Assembly (NCBI GenBank): GCA_013361525.1
Contig: JABFXY010000107.1
Coordinates: 1-64,000 of the forward strand
Direction of reading: 5' to 3'
Origin: Polyangiaceae bacterium
Lineage (GTDB): Bacteria; Myxococcota_A; Polyangia; Polyangiales; Polyangiaceae
DNA length: 64,000 bases
The position numbers and the translations under genes are program-made. How positions within the stretch are numbered: the first letter of the stretch is position 1; every line of letters begins with the position of its first letter. Positions 1 to 9,751 of this stretch are shown here, one piece after another. The notes under the pieces were generated by a model that was not told where the DNA came from, made no database searches, and was given only the letters and a program-made list of their open reading frames with translations.

Positions 1-1
1 G

Positions 2-814
2 GAGCTCGCCTCGCGGCTGCAATCCGGTGCTCGCGCTCGCGGCGGGCGTCTATCGGCGCGGGAGATCATGCTGCTCGAGGCAGCCGACCACGACACGGCC
101 ATTTCAATCGGTGCGCGCACGAGCTCCCACGCGGGGGGCGAAATCGACGTCACCAAGGACGGGGAGATCGTCTTTTCTTACCCGGAAGCGACGCAAAGCG
201 CTCAATCTGATCCCGCGCGTGAATGTTTCACCCGCGACGGCGCGCAATTTGTGGCGCCGATCGGCATTCCGGTGAACATCCCCGGCGTCACCCTCGAGGA
301 TATCGAGGGCGCGGAGCGGCTGTGTGTCGGCACGGGCCTCGTCTTCGGATGCGCGCTCGCGAGCCACACCGGGCTCATCGGCCGGCTCTTTCCGGGCACA
401 CCGTGGACCGCACCGGCCTTCGTCGTTTTGGGAGCCGCATTGCTGTTCGCGGGGTCCTTCGCCCTCGCCGGCGTTCTGCGGTACGCGGCCCGCGCCGAAG
501 CGAGGGCCGGTGTCTTTCGCGACGTTCGTCGCGCTACCTTCGCGGAGGTCGCGCTCCTCGCCGAGACGGAGGCGCGCGCGGTCGATGCGCGCGACGTCGC
601 GCGCCGTTTGCACGAGGCGACCCTCGAGCTGTGGCCGCAGCTCGAGCGCGAATGGATCCTCCGTGAAGTCGAGGTCGCGTGTGACGACCTTCAGCTCGAG
701 CTCGACCCCGATCGAATGGCGCGCGATCCGGCGTCGCGGCCGTTCGCGCTCGCCCCGCTCCGCCAACGTCTCGCGTCGGTCCGCGATACCGTTCGAAAGC
801 CACCGAACCCATGA
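2..814 (+). CDS. Hypothetical two-pass membrane protein, 5' end outside window
   Basis: The frame is open from the left edge; the first ATG is at 68 but no stop separates it from base 2, so the gene may begin upstream. From that ATG it would be 248 residues. Two hydrophobic segments lie near residues 85-108 and 113-142. They are followed by a charged, probably helical cytoplasmic tail rich in Arg, Glu and Ala. No enzymatic motif or known family is recognised. Its TGA overlaps the ATG of the downstream aminotransferase (ATGA), so the two are probably translationally coupled. Function unknown. Confidence 0.6.
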   Translation, partial: ELASRLQSGARARGGRLSAREIMLLEAADHDTAISIGARTSSHAGGEIDVTKDGEIVFSYPEATQSAQSDPARECFTRDGAQFVAPIGIPVNIPGVTLEDIEGAERLCVGTGLVFGCALASHTGLIGRLFPGTPWTAPAFVVLGAALLFAGSFALAGVLRYAARAEARAGVFRDVRRATFAEVALLAETEARAVDARDVARRLHEATLELWPQLEREWILREVEVACDDLQLELDPDRMARDPASRPFALAPLRQRLASVRDTVRKPPNP

Positions 815-1959
815 CACCCTGGCTCCTCGATCCCAATATCGTCTTTCTCAATCACGGCTCGTTCGGCGCGTGCCCCAGGCCCGTGCTCGAGCTGCAGTCT
901 GCCATCCGCGCGCGGATCGAGGCGGACCCTGTGCATTTCTTCGTCGACGAGCTCGAGGCGGAGCTCGACGTCGTGCGGCACCGCGTAGGCGATTTCGTGG
1001 GCGCGGCTCCCGAGGACATTGCGCTCCTCACGAATGCGACGCACGCGTCCAATGCGGTCTTTTCGTCGATAGCGCTATCACCCGGCGACGAAATCGTCGT
1101 GACCAATCACGGATACGCGGCCGTCACCAATGCCGCCCTCCGCTGGGCAGATCGCGCCGGCGCGACCGTTCGCGTGGCCGACATCCCGCTCCCGATCCGC
1201 GATCCCAGCGAAGCCGAAGCCGCCATCGTCGCGGCGCTTCGGCCGACGACGCGGCTCGTGGTGGTGGATCAGATCACCAGCCCGACCGCGCTGGTGCTGC
1301 CCATTGCGTCGCTTGTTTCGGCGTGCCGCGCGCGCGGTGTCGAGGTATTCGTCGATTCCGCGCACGGGCCGGGCATGGTGACCATGCGCATCGACGAGGT
1401 CGGCGCCGCCTACACGACGGGCAACCTCCACAAATGGGTTTGCGCCCCCAAAGGCGCGGCTTTTTTGCACGTGCGCCGAGACCTCCGCGAGAACGTCCGT
1501 CCGCTCGTCACGAGCCACGGCGCGAGCTCGCCTCGCGTCGACCGCTCGCGCTTTCTCCTCGAGTTCGATTGGACCGGGACGGACGATCCGACGGCGCTTC
1601 TATGCGTCCCCGCCGCGCTCGACTTCCTCGACTCATTGCACGACGACGGCATCGCCGGCGTCCAACGCGAAAACCAGGCGCTGGTGATCGAAGCGCGCAA
1701 CCTCTTGTCGGAGCGGCTGGGCCTTACGCTCCCCTGCCCCGAGTCGATGATCGGATCCATGGCGGCGCTGGTGCTCCCCGAGCGCTCGGATCTATCGTCC
1801 TTTCAAACCCACGACCGTCTCTATGCCGAGCACAAGATACAAGTGCCGGTCATGCCCTGGCCGACGCCGAAAGGCCGCGTGCTGCGCGTCAGCGCACAGC
1901 GGTACAACCGGCTCGAGGGCTACGAGGCGCTCGCCCGCGCCGTCGAGCCGCTCTTGTGA
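811..1959 (+). CDS. Class V PLP-dependent aminotransferase, isopenicillin-N-epimerase-like
   Basis: 382 residues, typical of the isopenicillin N epimerase-like branch of class V aminotransferases (fold type I). The N-terminus has the family signature FLNHGSFG. The cofactor aspartate is D182 in VDSAHGPG, with H185 nearby, and the Schiff-base lysine is K208 in GNLHKWVCAPKG. The family includes epimerases, cysteine desulfurase-like enzymes and ergothioneine-type C-S lyases, so the substrate cannot be fixed from sequence. The protein should be cytoplasmic. It overlaps the upstream membrane-protein gene by four bases and ends seven bases before a convergent lipoprotein gene. Confidence 0.85.
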   Translation: MTPWLLDPNIVFLNHGSFGACPRPVLELQSAIRARIEADPVHFFVDELEAELDVVRHRVGDFVGAAPEDIALLTNATHASNAVFSSIALSPGDEIVVTNHGYAAVTNAALRWADRAGATVRVADIPLPIRDPSEAEAAIVAALRPTTRLVVVDQITSPTALVLPIASLVSACRARGVEVFVDSAHGPGMVTMRIDEVGAAYTTGNLHKWVCAPKGAAFLHVRRDLRENVRPLVTSHGASSPRVDRSRFLLEFDWTGTDDPTALLCVPAALDFLDSLHDDGIAGVQRENQALVIEARNLLSERLGLTLPCPESMIGSMAALVLPERSDLSSFQTHDRLYAEHKIQVPVMPWPTPKGRVLRVSAQRYNRLEGYEALARAVEPLL

Positions 1960-1965
1960 TCGCCC

Positions 1966-3273
1966 TCAATCACACTTGAATCCGATATAGAGCTTGTCGT
2001 CGTCGTTGACGTTGCCGTCGGTGCTCAGCCCGAACAAGCTCACCGCCTGCCCGGCGAGGTTCGCCGTCGTGCACGTGTTGTCGACGCCCGCGTCGTTCGA
2101 GCAGAAGCCCTCGCGGACGCGACCGTATTTCGCCGGCATCGTCGTGCACGCTCCGCACGAATCGCGGAATCCGATGTACGCGGTGCAATGTTGGGCGACG
2201 TACGCGGCAATCTGCGGCGCGGGGCTTTCGCACTCCACCGTGCCGTCGGCGTGTGTCCCGACGAGGAATTGGCCGTCCGGGCAATCCACGGGCTGGGGCC
2301 CCGACGCCTCCGTCGCGCCCGCGCAATGAAGCCCGAAATACAGCTTGTCGTTCTCGTCGACGTCGCCGTCGAAATCGATACCGAGCAGCGGCACCGTTTC
2401 GCCGCCGAGCACCGTCGATACGCAGGTATTGCCGGCACCGGACCCGGCGCTGCAGGCCTGGCTCCCGGCATATCCCCATTTGCTCGGCGCGTCGGTGCAC
2501 GCCCCGCAGGTGTCTCGCCAACCGACGTACAGCGAGCAGCTCGCGCGCATGTAGTCGAGCGCAGCAGCCCCCGTCTTCGCACAGGTCACCTGCGCGCCGT
2601 CGTAACCGACGACCGCCTCCCCGGATGAGTCGCACGGCCCCGGCCCCTCGTCGGGGACCCCCGCGTCGCACATGAAGCCTGCATAGAGCTTGTCGTTGTC
2701 GTCGACGTCGCCGTCCGCGTTGAGCCCGAAGAGGCCGACGTTCTGTCCGCCGATCGTCGCTGAGGAGCAGGTGTTGTCCGCGCCGACGCCGTTCGCACAG
2801 GTCGCGCCGTTCACCCGGCCCCATTTCGTCGGCGGGTCCGAGCAGGCGCCGCACCCGTCGCGAATGCCATAGAAGATGTCGCAACCGTTGTTCACCGCAG
2901 AGACGACGGACGGCTCGATCGGCGCGCATTGAATGACGCCGCCCGCGTCGAAGCCCGTCGCGAACTCGTTTGCCGGACAGGCCTGTTCGAGCGCGCCTCC
3001 GCCACCCTCGCCGCCGTGCGCGCCGGTCCCCGAGCCGCCGCCGCCGTCGGTGGTCGCAACGCCGCCATTGCCGTCTCCACCTTGCGATACGCCGCCACCG
3101 CTCGGCCCGCCGGCCCCCGTCGCGTCGCCGCCGTTACCTCCCGCTGCGTTCGAGGTGGTGCCGCCCCCTGCACCACCGGCCGGAGCGGTGCCTTCCGCGC
3201 ACCCGAAAGCGAAGAGCAGAAGCCCGAGCGTGGAAAAGAAAGCGCGCACGATGGGCATCGTAGCGCGCATCAT
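1966..3273 (-). CDS. Secreted lipoprotein with Gly-rich linker and three Cys-rich repeats
   Basis: 435 residues. A signal peptide ends in the lipobox-like AFGC (lipid Cys 25). A Gly/Ala/Thr-rich linker follows to about residue 95. Then come three tandem repeats of about 104 residues (about 99-202, 214-317 and 331-434). Each repeat has a short part of the type C-P-x-G-x-F-x-x-G...DG-x-V-x-C, then a long part with RD-x-CGAC, NTC and a closing motif such as DGDVDDNDKLY. The Asp-rich loops could bind calcium, and the regularly spaced cysteines suggest disulfides. It is probably anchored on the outer membrane and surface exposed. ATG at 3273; in-frame ATGs at 3270 and 3258 are alternatives. No function is recognised. 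Confidence 0.75.
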   Translation of the reverse strand: MMRATMPIVRAFFSTLGLLLFAFGCAEGTAPAGGAGGGTTSNAAGGNGGDATGAGGPSGGGVSQGGDGNGGVATTDGGGGSGTGAHGGEGGGGALEQACPANEFATGFDAGGVIQCAPIEPSVVSAVNNGCDIFYGIRDGCGACSDPPTKWGRVNGATCANGVGADNTCSSATIGGQNVGLFGLNADGDVDDNDKLYAGFMCDAGVPDEGPGPCDSSGEAVVGYDGAQVTCAKTGAAALDYMRASCSLYVGWRDTCGACTDAPSKWGYAGSQACSAGSGAGNTCVSTVLGGETVPLLGIDFDGDVDENDKLYFGLHCAGATEASGPQPVDCPDGQFLVGTHADGTVECESPAPQIAAYVAQHCTAYIGFRDSCGACTTMPAKYGRVREGFCSNDAGVDNTCTTANLAGQAVSLFGLSTDGNVNDDDKLYIGFKCD

Positions 3274-3291
3274 TGTCGATTGAACTACCGA

Positions 3292-4431
3292 TTATCGAAG
3301 GACTTCGGTCCGCTCCGTAAAGCGTACGCCGCGATCGGCGAGGCCGGCGATGAAGTGCTGCAGCATCCCCGGCATCTTCCCGAGCACCTCCGGAGGGTGA
3401 ACACCCGGCCCGCCCGCCTTGCCCTGCGCGACGAGCTCCGCGGCGATGGTCGCGGGGAAGCCGGTCGTCCGCGACATGCTCCGAAAGCCAGTCGCCGGAT
3501 CGTAGCGGTCGAAGAGCTCCCATGTGCGACGCACGCGATCACCGCCGGCGCGCCCCTCCGCGACGATGCGCATCACCGTGATGTCCTCCTCCCCTTCCGC
3601 AAAGGACCATTTGGGAAAGAGGAGCTTCGAGGTGAGCGCAATCGGGGAGACCTTCGCGCCGTCGACCTCGATTGGCTCGCTGGAGAAGAACCCCGTCTCG
3701 CGCAAGATCCGCATGAGCCCGATGTGCCCTGGATAGCGCATCGTCTTTTCGCGCATGTTGGGCACGTCTAGAAAATACGCGAGGCTCCGCAGCCCGTCTG
3801 TATTGAAGGCTTCCAGCGTACCGACTCCCTCGAAGTCGACGAGCTCCGGCTCGCTCAGCGCGGGGCGCTCGACGATCTTGGACGCTTCGACGATGCGCGC
3901 CGGGCGGACGTACTCCTCGAGGACATCCGACGGAGCGAACGGCGCTTTGTATTCGAAGGGCCAAGTACGCACGACAGGCAGGCCGCCGACCTTGATGTCG
4001 ATTCGCTCGCAGGGGGAGAGCACGGTCGTCGCGTAACCGGCAATGATGTTGCTCATCCCGGGCCCGACGCCGCAGTCGACGATCGCCGTCACGCCGCGGC
4101 TCTTCGCGAGGTCGTCCAGGTCCCACGCATTTTCAGCCATGAAGCTGATGTCGACGCAGTTTTTCCCGGCCTCGAGGATCGCGCGCAAAGAGGCAAAGCC
4201 CATGTGGCTCGACAGCGCGGCAACCACGAGATCGAAGGAGTCCACGGTCTTTTTCAACACCGCCGCATCGGAGAGGTCGGCGCGAACGGTCCGCACGTCG
4301 GCGCGCGAAGCAACGCGCTCGAGCGCCTCCGCTCGCACGTCGGCGACCGTGACGTCGAACCCCATTCGCTTCAGATCCCAAGCGATGACCGAGCCGACCA
4401 TGCCGGCTCCGAGAACGATCGTTTTCGTCAC
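3292..4431 (-). CDS. Saccharopine dehydrogenase family protein
   Basis: 379 residues. The N-terminal Rossmann fold starts with VLGAGMVGS, followed by a glycine-rich middle and the saccharopine dehydrogenase C-terminal region. In this family the enzyme converts saccharopine to 2-aminoadipate 6-semialdehyde and glutamate. The divergent neighbour encodes an ALDH7-like aldehyde dehydrogenase that would oxidise that semialdehyde, so a role in lysine degradation is the best inference. Related proteins can act as lysine-ketoglutarate reductase or on other opines, so the exact reaction is not proven. A 101-bp divergent region separates the two genes. Confidence 0.8.
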   Translation of the reverse strand: MTKTIVLGAGMVGSVIAWDLKRMGFDVTVADVRAEALERVASRADVRTVRADLSDAAVLKKTVDSFDLVVAALSSHMGFASLRAILEAGKNCVDISFMAENAWDLDDLAKSRGVTAIVDCGVGPGMSNIIAGYATTVLSPCERIDIKVGGLPVVRTWPFEYKAPFAPSDVLEEYVRPARIVEASKIVERPALSEPELVDFEGVGTLEAFNTDGLRSLAYFLDVPNMREKTMRYPGHIGLMRILRETGFFSSEPIEVDGAKVSPIALTSKLLFPKWSFAEGEEDITVMRIVAEGRAGGDRVRRTWELFDRYDPATGFRSMSRTTGFPATIAAELVAQGKAGGPGVHPPEVLGKMPGMLQHFIAGLADRGVRFTERTEVLR

Positions 4432-4532
4432 CTGGCGTGCATAACCCCAGCGCTGGTCCGGGTCGACGGGGGAAAGCGCGGCGCGGACGCTGGCCGGTTG
4501 ATGCGATACGGCTCCTGGTGCATGGCGTCTCG

Positions 4533-6074
4533 ATGACCGACCTCGCGACCATCTTCCAGCGGCTGGACCTCCCGCTTCCGTCGAGCGAAACGCCCCTTTC
4601 CGGCGCGGGCTCCGTCACGATGCGTCCCCCGTCCGGCACCGCGAAGGCGAGCGAAAACCCGGCTACCGAGCAAGAGCTCGCCCGCGTCGCCTACGCGACG
4701 ATGGACGATTACGACGCCGTGGTGCAGGTCGCGCGCGCGCGCTTCGCCGAATGGCGCCTGCGCCCCGCGCCGAAGCGAGGCGAAATCGTTCGCCACCTCG
4801 GGGAGCTCTTCCGCGCGCACAAAGACGAGCTCGGCGCGCTCATCAGCTTGGAGGTCGGAAAGATTCGAAGCGAGGGCCTCGGCGAGGTCCAGGAGATGAT
4901 CGACATTTGCGAATTCGCGCTCGGGCTGAGCCGGCAGCTGCATGGCCTGACGATCGCGTCGGAGCGACCGAGCCACCGAATGATGGAGCAATGGCATCCA
5001 CTCGGGCCGGCGGGCGTCATCACCGCGTTCAACTTCCCAATGGCAGTGTGGGCGTGGAACGCAGCGCTCGCGGCGGTCTGCGGCGACCCCACCATTTGGA
5101 AACCGTCACCCTTCGCGCCGCTCTGTGCGGTCGCCGTTCACGGCCTCTGCCGCCGCGCGATGCAGGAGCATGACGCCGACGGCGTCTTCGGGCTGGTGGT
5201 CGGCGGGGCCGACATCGGACGCGCCATGGCGGAGGACGAGCGCCTGCCCCTCGTGTCGTTCACCGGATCGATCCGCGTCGGGCGAGACGTCGCCGCGCGC
5301 GTCGCGGGCCGGTTCGGCAAGAGCATCCTCGAGCTCGGGGGCAACAACGGCATCATCGTCCTCGACGACGCGAATCTCGATCTCGCGACGCGCGCGATCG
5401 CATTCGGCGCCGTCGGCACGGCGGGTCAACGATGCACGACCACGCGACGCCTGTTCGTCCAGCGCGGCGTCGCGCCCCAGCTCGTGGAGCGCCTTCGCCG
5501 AGCGTATTCGACGGTTGCGATCGGCGATCCCATGCAGAGCGCGACGCTGCTCGGACCGCTCGTCTCCAAGGACGCGGTCACGTCGTTCGAGCACGCCGTC
5601 TCGGAGGCCGTCAAACAAGGAGGGCAGATCGTCTGCGGCGGTCACAAACTCGAGCGCGCCGGCCATTTCGTCGAGCCGACGATCGTCCGCGCGCCGCGCC
5701 ACGACCAATTCCCCATTGCCTGGGAAGAGACTTTCGCGCCCATTCTCTATGTCTTCGAGGTCGACGGGCTACCCGACGCGATCGAGCAACACAACGCCGT
5801 CAAACAAGGCCTCTCGAGCGCGATCTTCACCGACAGCCTCCGCGCGGCGGAGCACTTCCTCTCTCCCGCTGGGAGCGATTGCGGCATCGCCAACGTCAAC
5901 ATCGGCACCAGCGGCGCCGAGATCGGCGGCGCCTTCGGCGGAGAGAAAGAGACCGGCGGCGGCCGCGAGTCGGGCTCCGACGCGTGGAAAGCCTATATGC
6001 GCCGTCAGACTTGCACCGTGAACTACGGCAGCGCGTTGCCGCTCGCGCAAGGGGTCGAGTTCCCGACCGGCTGA
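4533..6074 (+). CDS. ALDH7-like aminoadipate-semialdehyde dehydrogenase
   Basis: 513 residues from the ATG at 4533; the frame stays open to 4437, but the upstream stretch is Arg-rich and unlike the family. Aldehyde dehydrogenase signatures are intact: FTGS, catalytic base E267 in SILELGGNN, and nucleophile C301 in GQRCTTTRR. The GGNNGIIV and GQRCTTTRRLF segments resemble the ALDH7/antiquitin group, which oxidises 2-aminoadipate 6-semialdehyde to 2-aminoadipate with NAD(P). The divergent saccharopine dehydrogenase gene supports lysine catabolism. Cytoplasmic enzyme. It faces the fumarase gene across a repeat-bearing intergenic region. Confidence 0.85.
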   Translation: MTDLATIFQRLDLPLPSSETPLSGAGSVTMRPPSGTAKASENPATEQELARVAYATMDDYDAVVQVARARFAEWRLRPAPKRGEIVRHLGELFRAHKDELGALISLEVGKIRSEGLGEVQEMIDICEFALGLSRQLHGLTIASERPSHRMMEQWHPLGPAGVITAFNFPMAVWAWNAALAAVCGDPTIWKPSPFAPLCAVAVHGLCRRAMQEHDADGVFGLVVGGADIGRAMAEDERLPLVSFTGSIRVGRDVAARVAGRFGKSILELGGNNGIIVLDDANLDLATRAIAFGAVGTAGQRCTTTRRLFVQRGVAPQLVERLRRAYSTVAIGDPMQSATLLGPLVSKDAVTSFEHAVSEAVKQGGQIVCGGHKLERAGHFVEPTIVRAPRHDQFPIAWEETFAPILYVFEVDGLPDAIEQHNAVKQGLSSAIFTDSLRAAEHFLSPAGSDCGIANVNIGTSGAEIGGAFGGEKETGGGRESGSDAWKAYMRRQTCTVNYGSALPLAQGVEFPTG

Positions 6075-6151
6075 CGGCGTCGCGACCGCCGCACCAACGA
6101 AGCTTGCCCCCGCGGCTGCTTCACGAAAGAAGGCATGCATCCCACGGCGAC

Positions 6152-6248
6152 ACCGGTTGCATTTTGCAACCGGTGCTGCGCCGACAAAACCGGTTGTGTT
6201 TTGCAACCGGTATGTCGCCGAGAAAACCGATTGCGTTTTGCAACCGGT
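6152..6248. repeat. Three 23-bp palindromes in a 37-bp tandem period
   Basis: Three near-identical palindromes lie at 6152-6174, 6189-6211 and 6226-6248. The first has arms ACCGGTTGCA and TGCAACCGGT around a 3-base TTT; the other two carry one to three changes in the left arm. They are separated by 14-base spacers that also resemble each other (shared CCGA-x-AAA), giving a 37-bp period. They sit between the convergent ALDH and fumarase genes, where hairpins might end transcription from both sides, but there is no T tract. A repetitive extragenic element or protein-binding array are alternatives. Confidence 0.8.
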
Positions 6249-6292
6249 GTCACGAACAAGATTGTTGCCCCGAGCGACGAGCGAGTCGCAGA

Positions 6293-7927
<1,635 letters not shown>

Positions 7928-8058
7928 CGGGCGTGGCAGTCTAGTACACGCGGCGAGGCCGGGGGCGACGTCCTCGTGAAGCCGTCGCCGACAGCGCGCG
8001 ATTCGCCGGCCATTTGATCGCCTTGTTCCCGATGCTCGTCGTAGTATCGCGCCGTCCA

Positions 8059-8514
8059 ATGGACGAAGACCCTCAGCCGGTACTCGGATCCACGCTCGAA
8101 TTCATGCGGATGTTGTGGGCCCTCGCGCACGGCATGCAGAGCCGCTCGAAGCGTATGGAGGCGGACCTCGGCGTCACCGGCCCACAGCGTCTGGTTCTGC
8201 GCATCCTCGGTCGGTCACCGAACGTCAGCGCGGGGTCCCTCGCCCGCGCGATGTTCGTTCACCCGAGCACCCTCACCGGCGTCCTCCGTCGACTGGAGTC
8301 GCGGGGCCTGCTCGAGCGCAAGAAGGATCGTCGCGACGGCCGGCGGGCGCTCCTCGTCTTGACACCCCAAGGCAAGAAGCTCGACGCGCTGCATGCAGGC
8401 AGCGTCGAAGCGGCCGTTCGTCGGACGATGTCTCGACTCGACAAAGACGAGCTCGAAATGGCTCGAAAGGTCCTGTCGATGCTCACCGAAGAGCTCGCGC
8501 GCACCGATCGCTAA
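8059..8514 (+). CDS. MarR-family transcriptional regulator
   Basis: 151 residues from the ATG at 8059 (MDEDPQPV); the frame is open to 8014 but the extra residues are not typical. The winged helix-turn-helix is clear around residues 45-100: a recognition region VHPSTLTGVLRRLESRGLLERKKDRRDGR is followed by a wing with LVLTPQGKKL. MarR proteins bind DNA as dimers and usually respond to small phenolic or oxidant ligands. It is divergent from fumarase, so it may regulate that gene or itself; the ligand is unknown. Confidence 0.85.
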   Translation: MDEDPQPVLGSTLEFMRMLWALAHGMQSRSKRMEADLGVTGPQRLVLRILGRSPNVSAGSLARAMFVHPSTLTGVLRRLESRGLLERKKDRRDGRRALLVLTPQGKKLDALHAGSVEAAVRRTMSRLDKDELEMARKVLSMLTEELARTDR

Positions 8515-8530
8515 TCGGTTGCTGAAAGCT

Positions 8531-8560
8531 CGGCTCCCCCCCACGAAGTGAGGGGGGCCG
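8531..8560 (+). terminator. GC-rich hairpin after the MarR gene
   Basis: The stretch CGGCTCCCCC pairs with AGGGGGGCCG across an intervening loop, with one G-U pair. It lies 16 bases past the MarR stop. No clear T run follows, so it is a weak candidate intrinsic terminator or mRNA-stabilising hairpin. Confidence 0.4.
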
Positions 8561-8647
8561 GGGGGGAGAAATAGCGGCCTCGACCCTCCCGAAATGGCAG
8601 GCGGGACTTCTTCGTTAGCCTGCTAAAGTTCGTCGCGAGGGTTACGC

Positions 8648-9727
8648 ATGACACGAACGACGGGGCTGGATCTCGTGTCGCCTGTGCACGTTCAGGCGGG
8701 CCTCGACAACCTCGCCAAGGAGTGCCTCCGCATTCAGAGCGGCGAGCGCGTCGTCGTGTTTTCCATGTCGACCGATCCGCTGGGAGAAATGATCGTGCGC
8801 GCGGCAACGGCGTGCAGCACGGCCGTCACCCGCGAGAAGATCGAGACGTACCTCCGCTTTTTCCCGGACACGCAGGGCAAACCCGCAGATACCTCGGCGG
8901 AGGCCGATACCCAGCTCGGGCGCGCGCTCGCGGGGGCGCAAGCGTCCATCATGCTCGCGCCAGAATCGGTCCCCGCCGCAATGTCGCGCGCGGTCATTCG
9001 TGCCGCGAAGCGCGCGGGCACACGCCACCTGCATTTACCCCGCGTCGATGCACGCGTCCTCGCGAGCTCCGCGCGCGCCGAGCCGTCGCTCATTGCATCC
9101 ATCAACGATCGACTCGCCGCATTGATGCGCGCCCCGGCGCGGCTCAAGGTAACCGGCGAGTCGGGATCGATCCTCGAGCTCGGCCTCGGCATGGAGCAGA
9201 AGCTCGTGTGCTCGGCAGGCCGGCCCGACCCGGGTCATTGGGACAATGTCCCCTCCGGGTTCGTGTTCACGCACCCGGCGCAAGCAGACGGTGTCTTCGT
9301 CGCGGACCGCGCCGCTTGGGGCGACGTCTTTCGCGCCGATCGCGCGGCGATCCGGCGCGCGCCGATTCAGTTGACCATCGCGGGTGGGCGCGTGACCGCC
9401 GTATCGTCCACGGATCCGACGCTCGCCGCCGGCGTCGAGACCCACCTCGCGAGCCACGCGAACGCAGCGCGCGTCGGGATGGTCACCATCTCGACGAACT
9501 ACCTTGCCCGCGTCGACATCGGCAATGACCTGCACGACGCGCTAACGCCCGGCGCGAGCCTCTGCCTCGGCTACACGAACCAATCGGAGACGGGCGCACC
9601 CTTCGACGCGCCGGTTCAGCTGCGGCTCTTCGCGCGCAAACAGACAATCGACATCAACGGCGAGCGCGCGATGACGACCGGCCGCTTCGAGAACCGCTTC
9701 GTCGAAGGGATCGACCCCTTCCGCTGA
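8648..9727 (+). CDS. M29-like aminopeptidase family protein
   Basis: 359 residues. The body resembles thermophilic M29 (leucyl aminopeptidase/PepS-type) proteins: an N-terminal alpha/beta domain with GERVVVFSM, then a C-terminal half with a VPSGFVFTHP segment where the family has VPxGEVFTAP, and a closing DIGNDLHDALTPGASLCLG where metal ligands normally lie. The usual Glu of GEVFT is replaced by Phe, so the metal site may be altered and peptidase activity is uncertain. Probably cytoplasmic and transcribed alone. A hairpin precedes it by about 90 bases. Confidence 0.55.
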   Translation: MTRTTGLDLVSPVHVQAGLDNLAKECLRIQSGERVVVFSMSTDPLGEMIVRAATACSTAVTREKIETYLRFFPDTQGKPADTSAEADTQLGRALAGAQASIMLAPESVPAAMSRAVIRAAKRAGTRHLHLPRVDARVLASSARAEPSLIASINDRLAALMRAPARLKVTGESGSILELGLGMEQKLVCSAGRPDPGHWDNVPSGFVFTHPAQADGVFVADRAAWGDVFRADRAAIRRAPIQLTIAGGRVTAVSSTDPTLAAGVETHLASHANAARVGMVTISTNYLARVDIGNDLHDALTPGASLCLGYTNQSETGAPFDAPVQLRLFARKQTIDINGERAMTTGRFENRFVEGIDPFR

Positions 9728-9751
9728 CGCCGACGACGCGCCGGGCCTGGC

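Noticed and set aside
6152..6248. CRISPR array
   Set aside because: Spacers are 14 bases and nearly identical, and no cas genes are present.
6023..6259. Short minus-strand protein with repeated CKTQPV-like units
   Set aside because: It is only the translation of the palindromic repeats and lacks a ribosome site.
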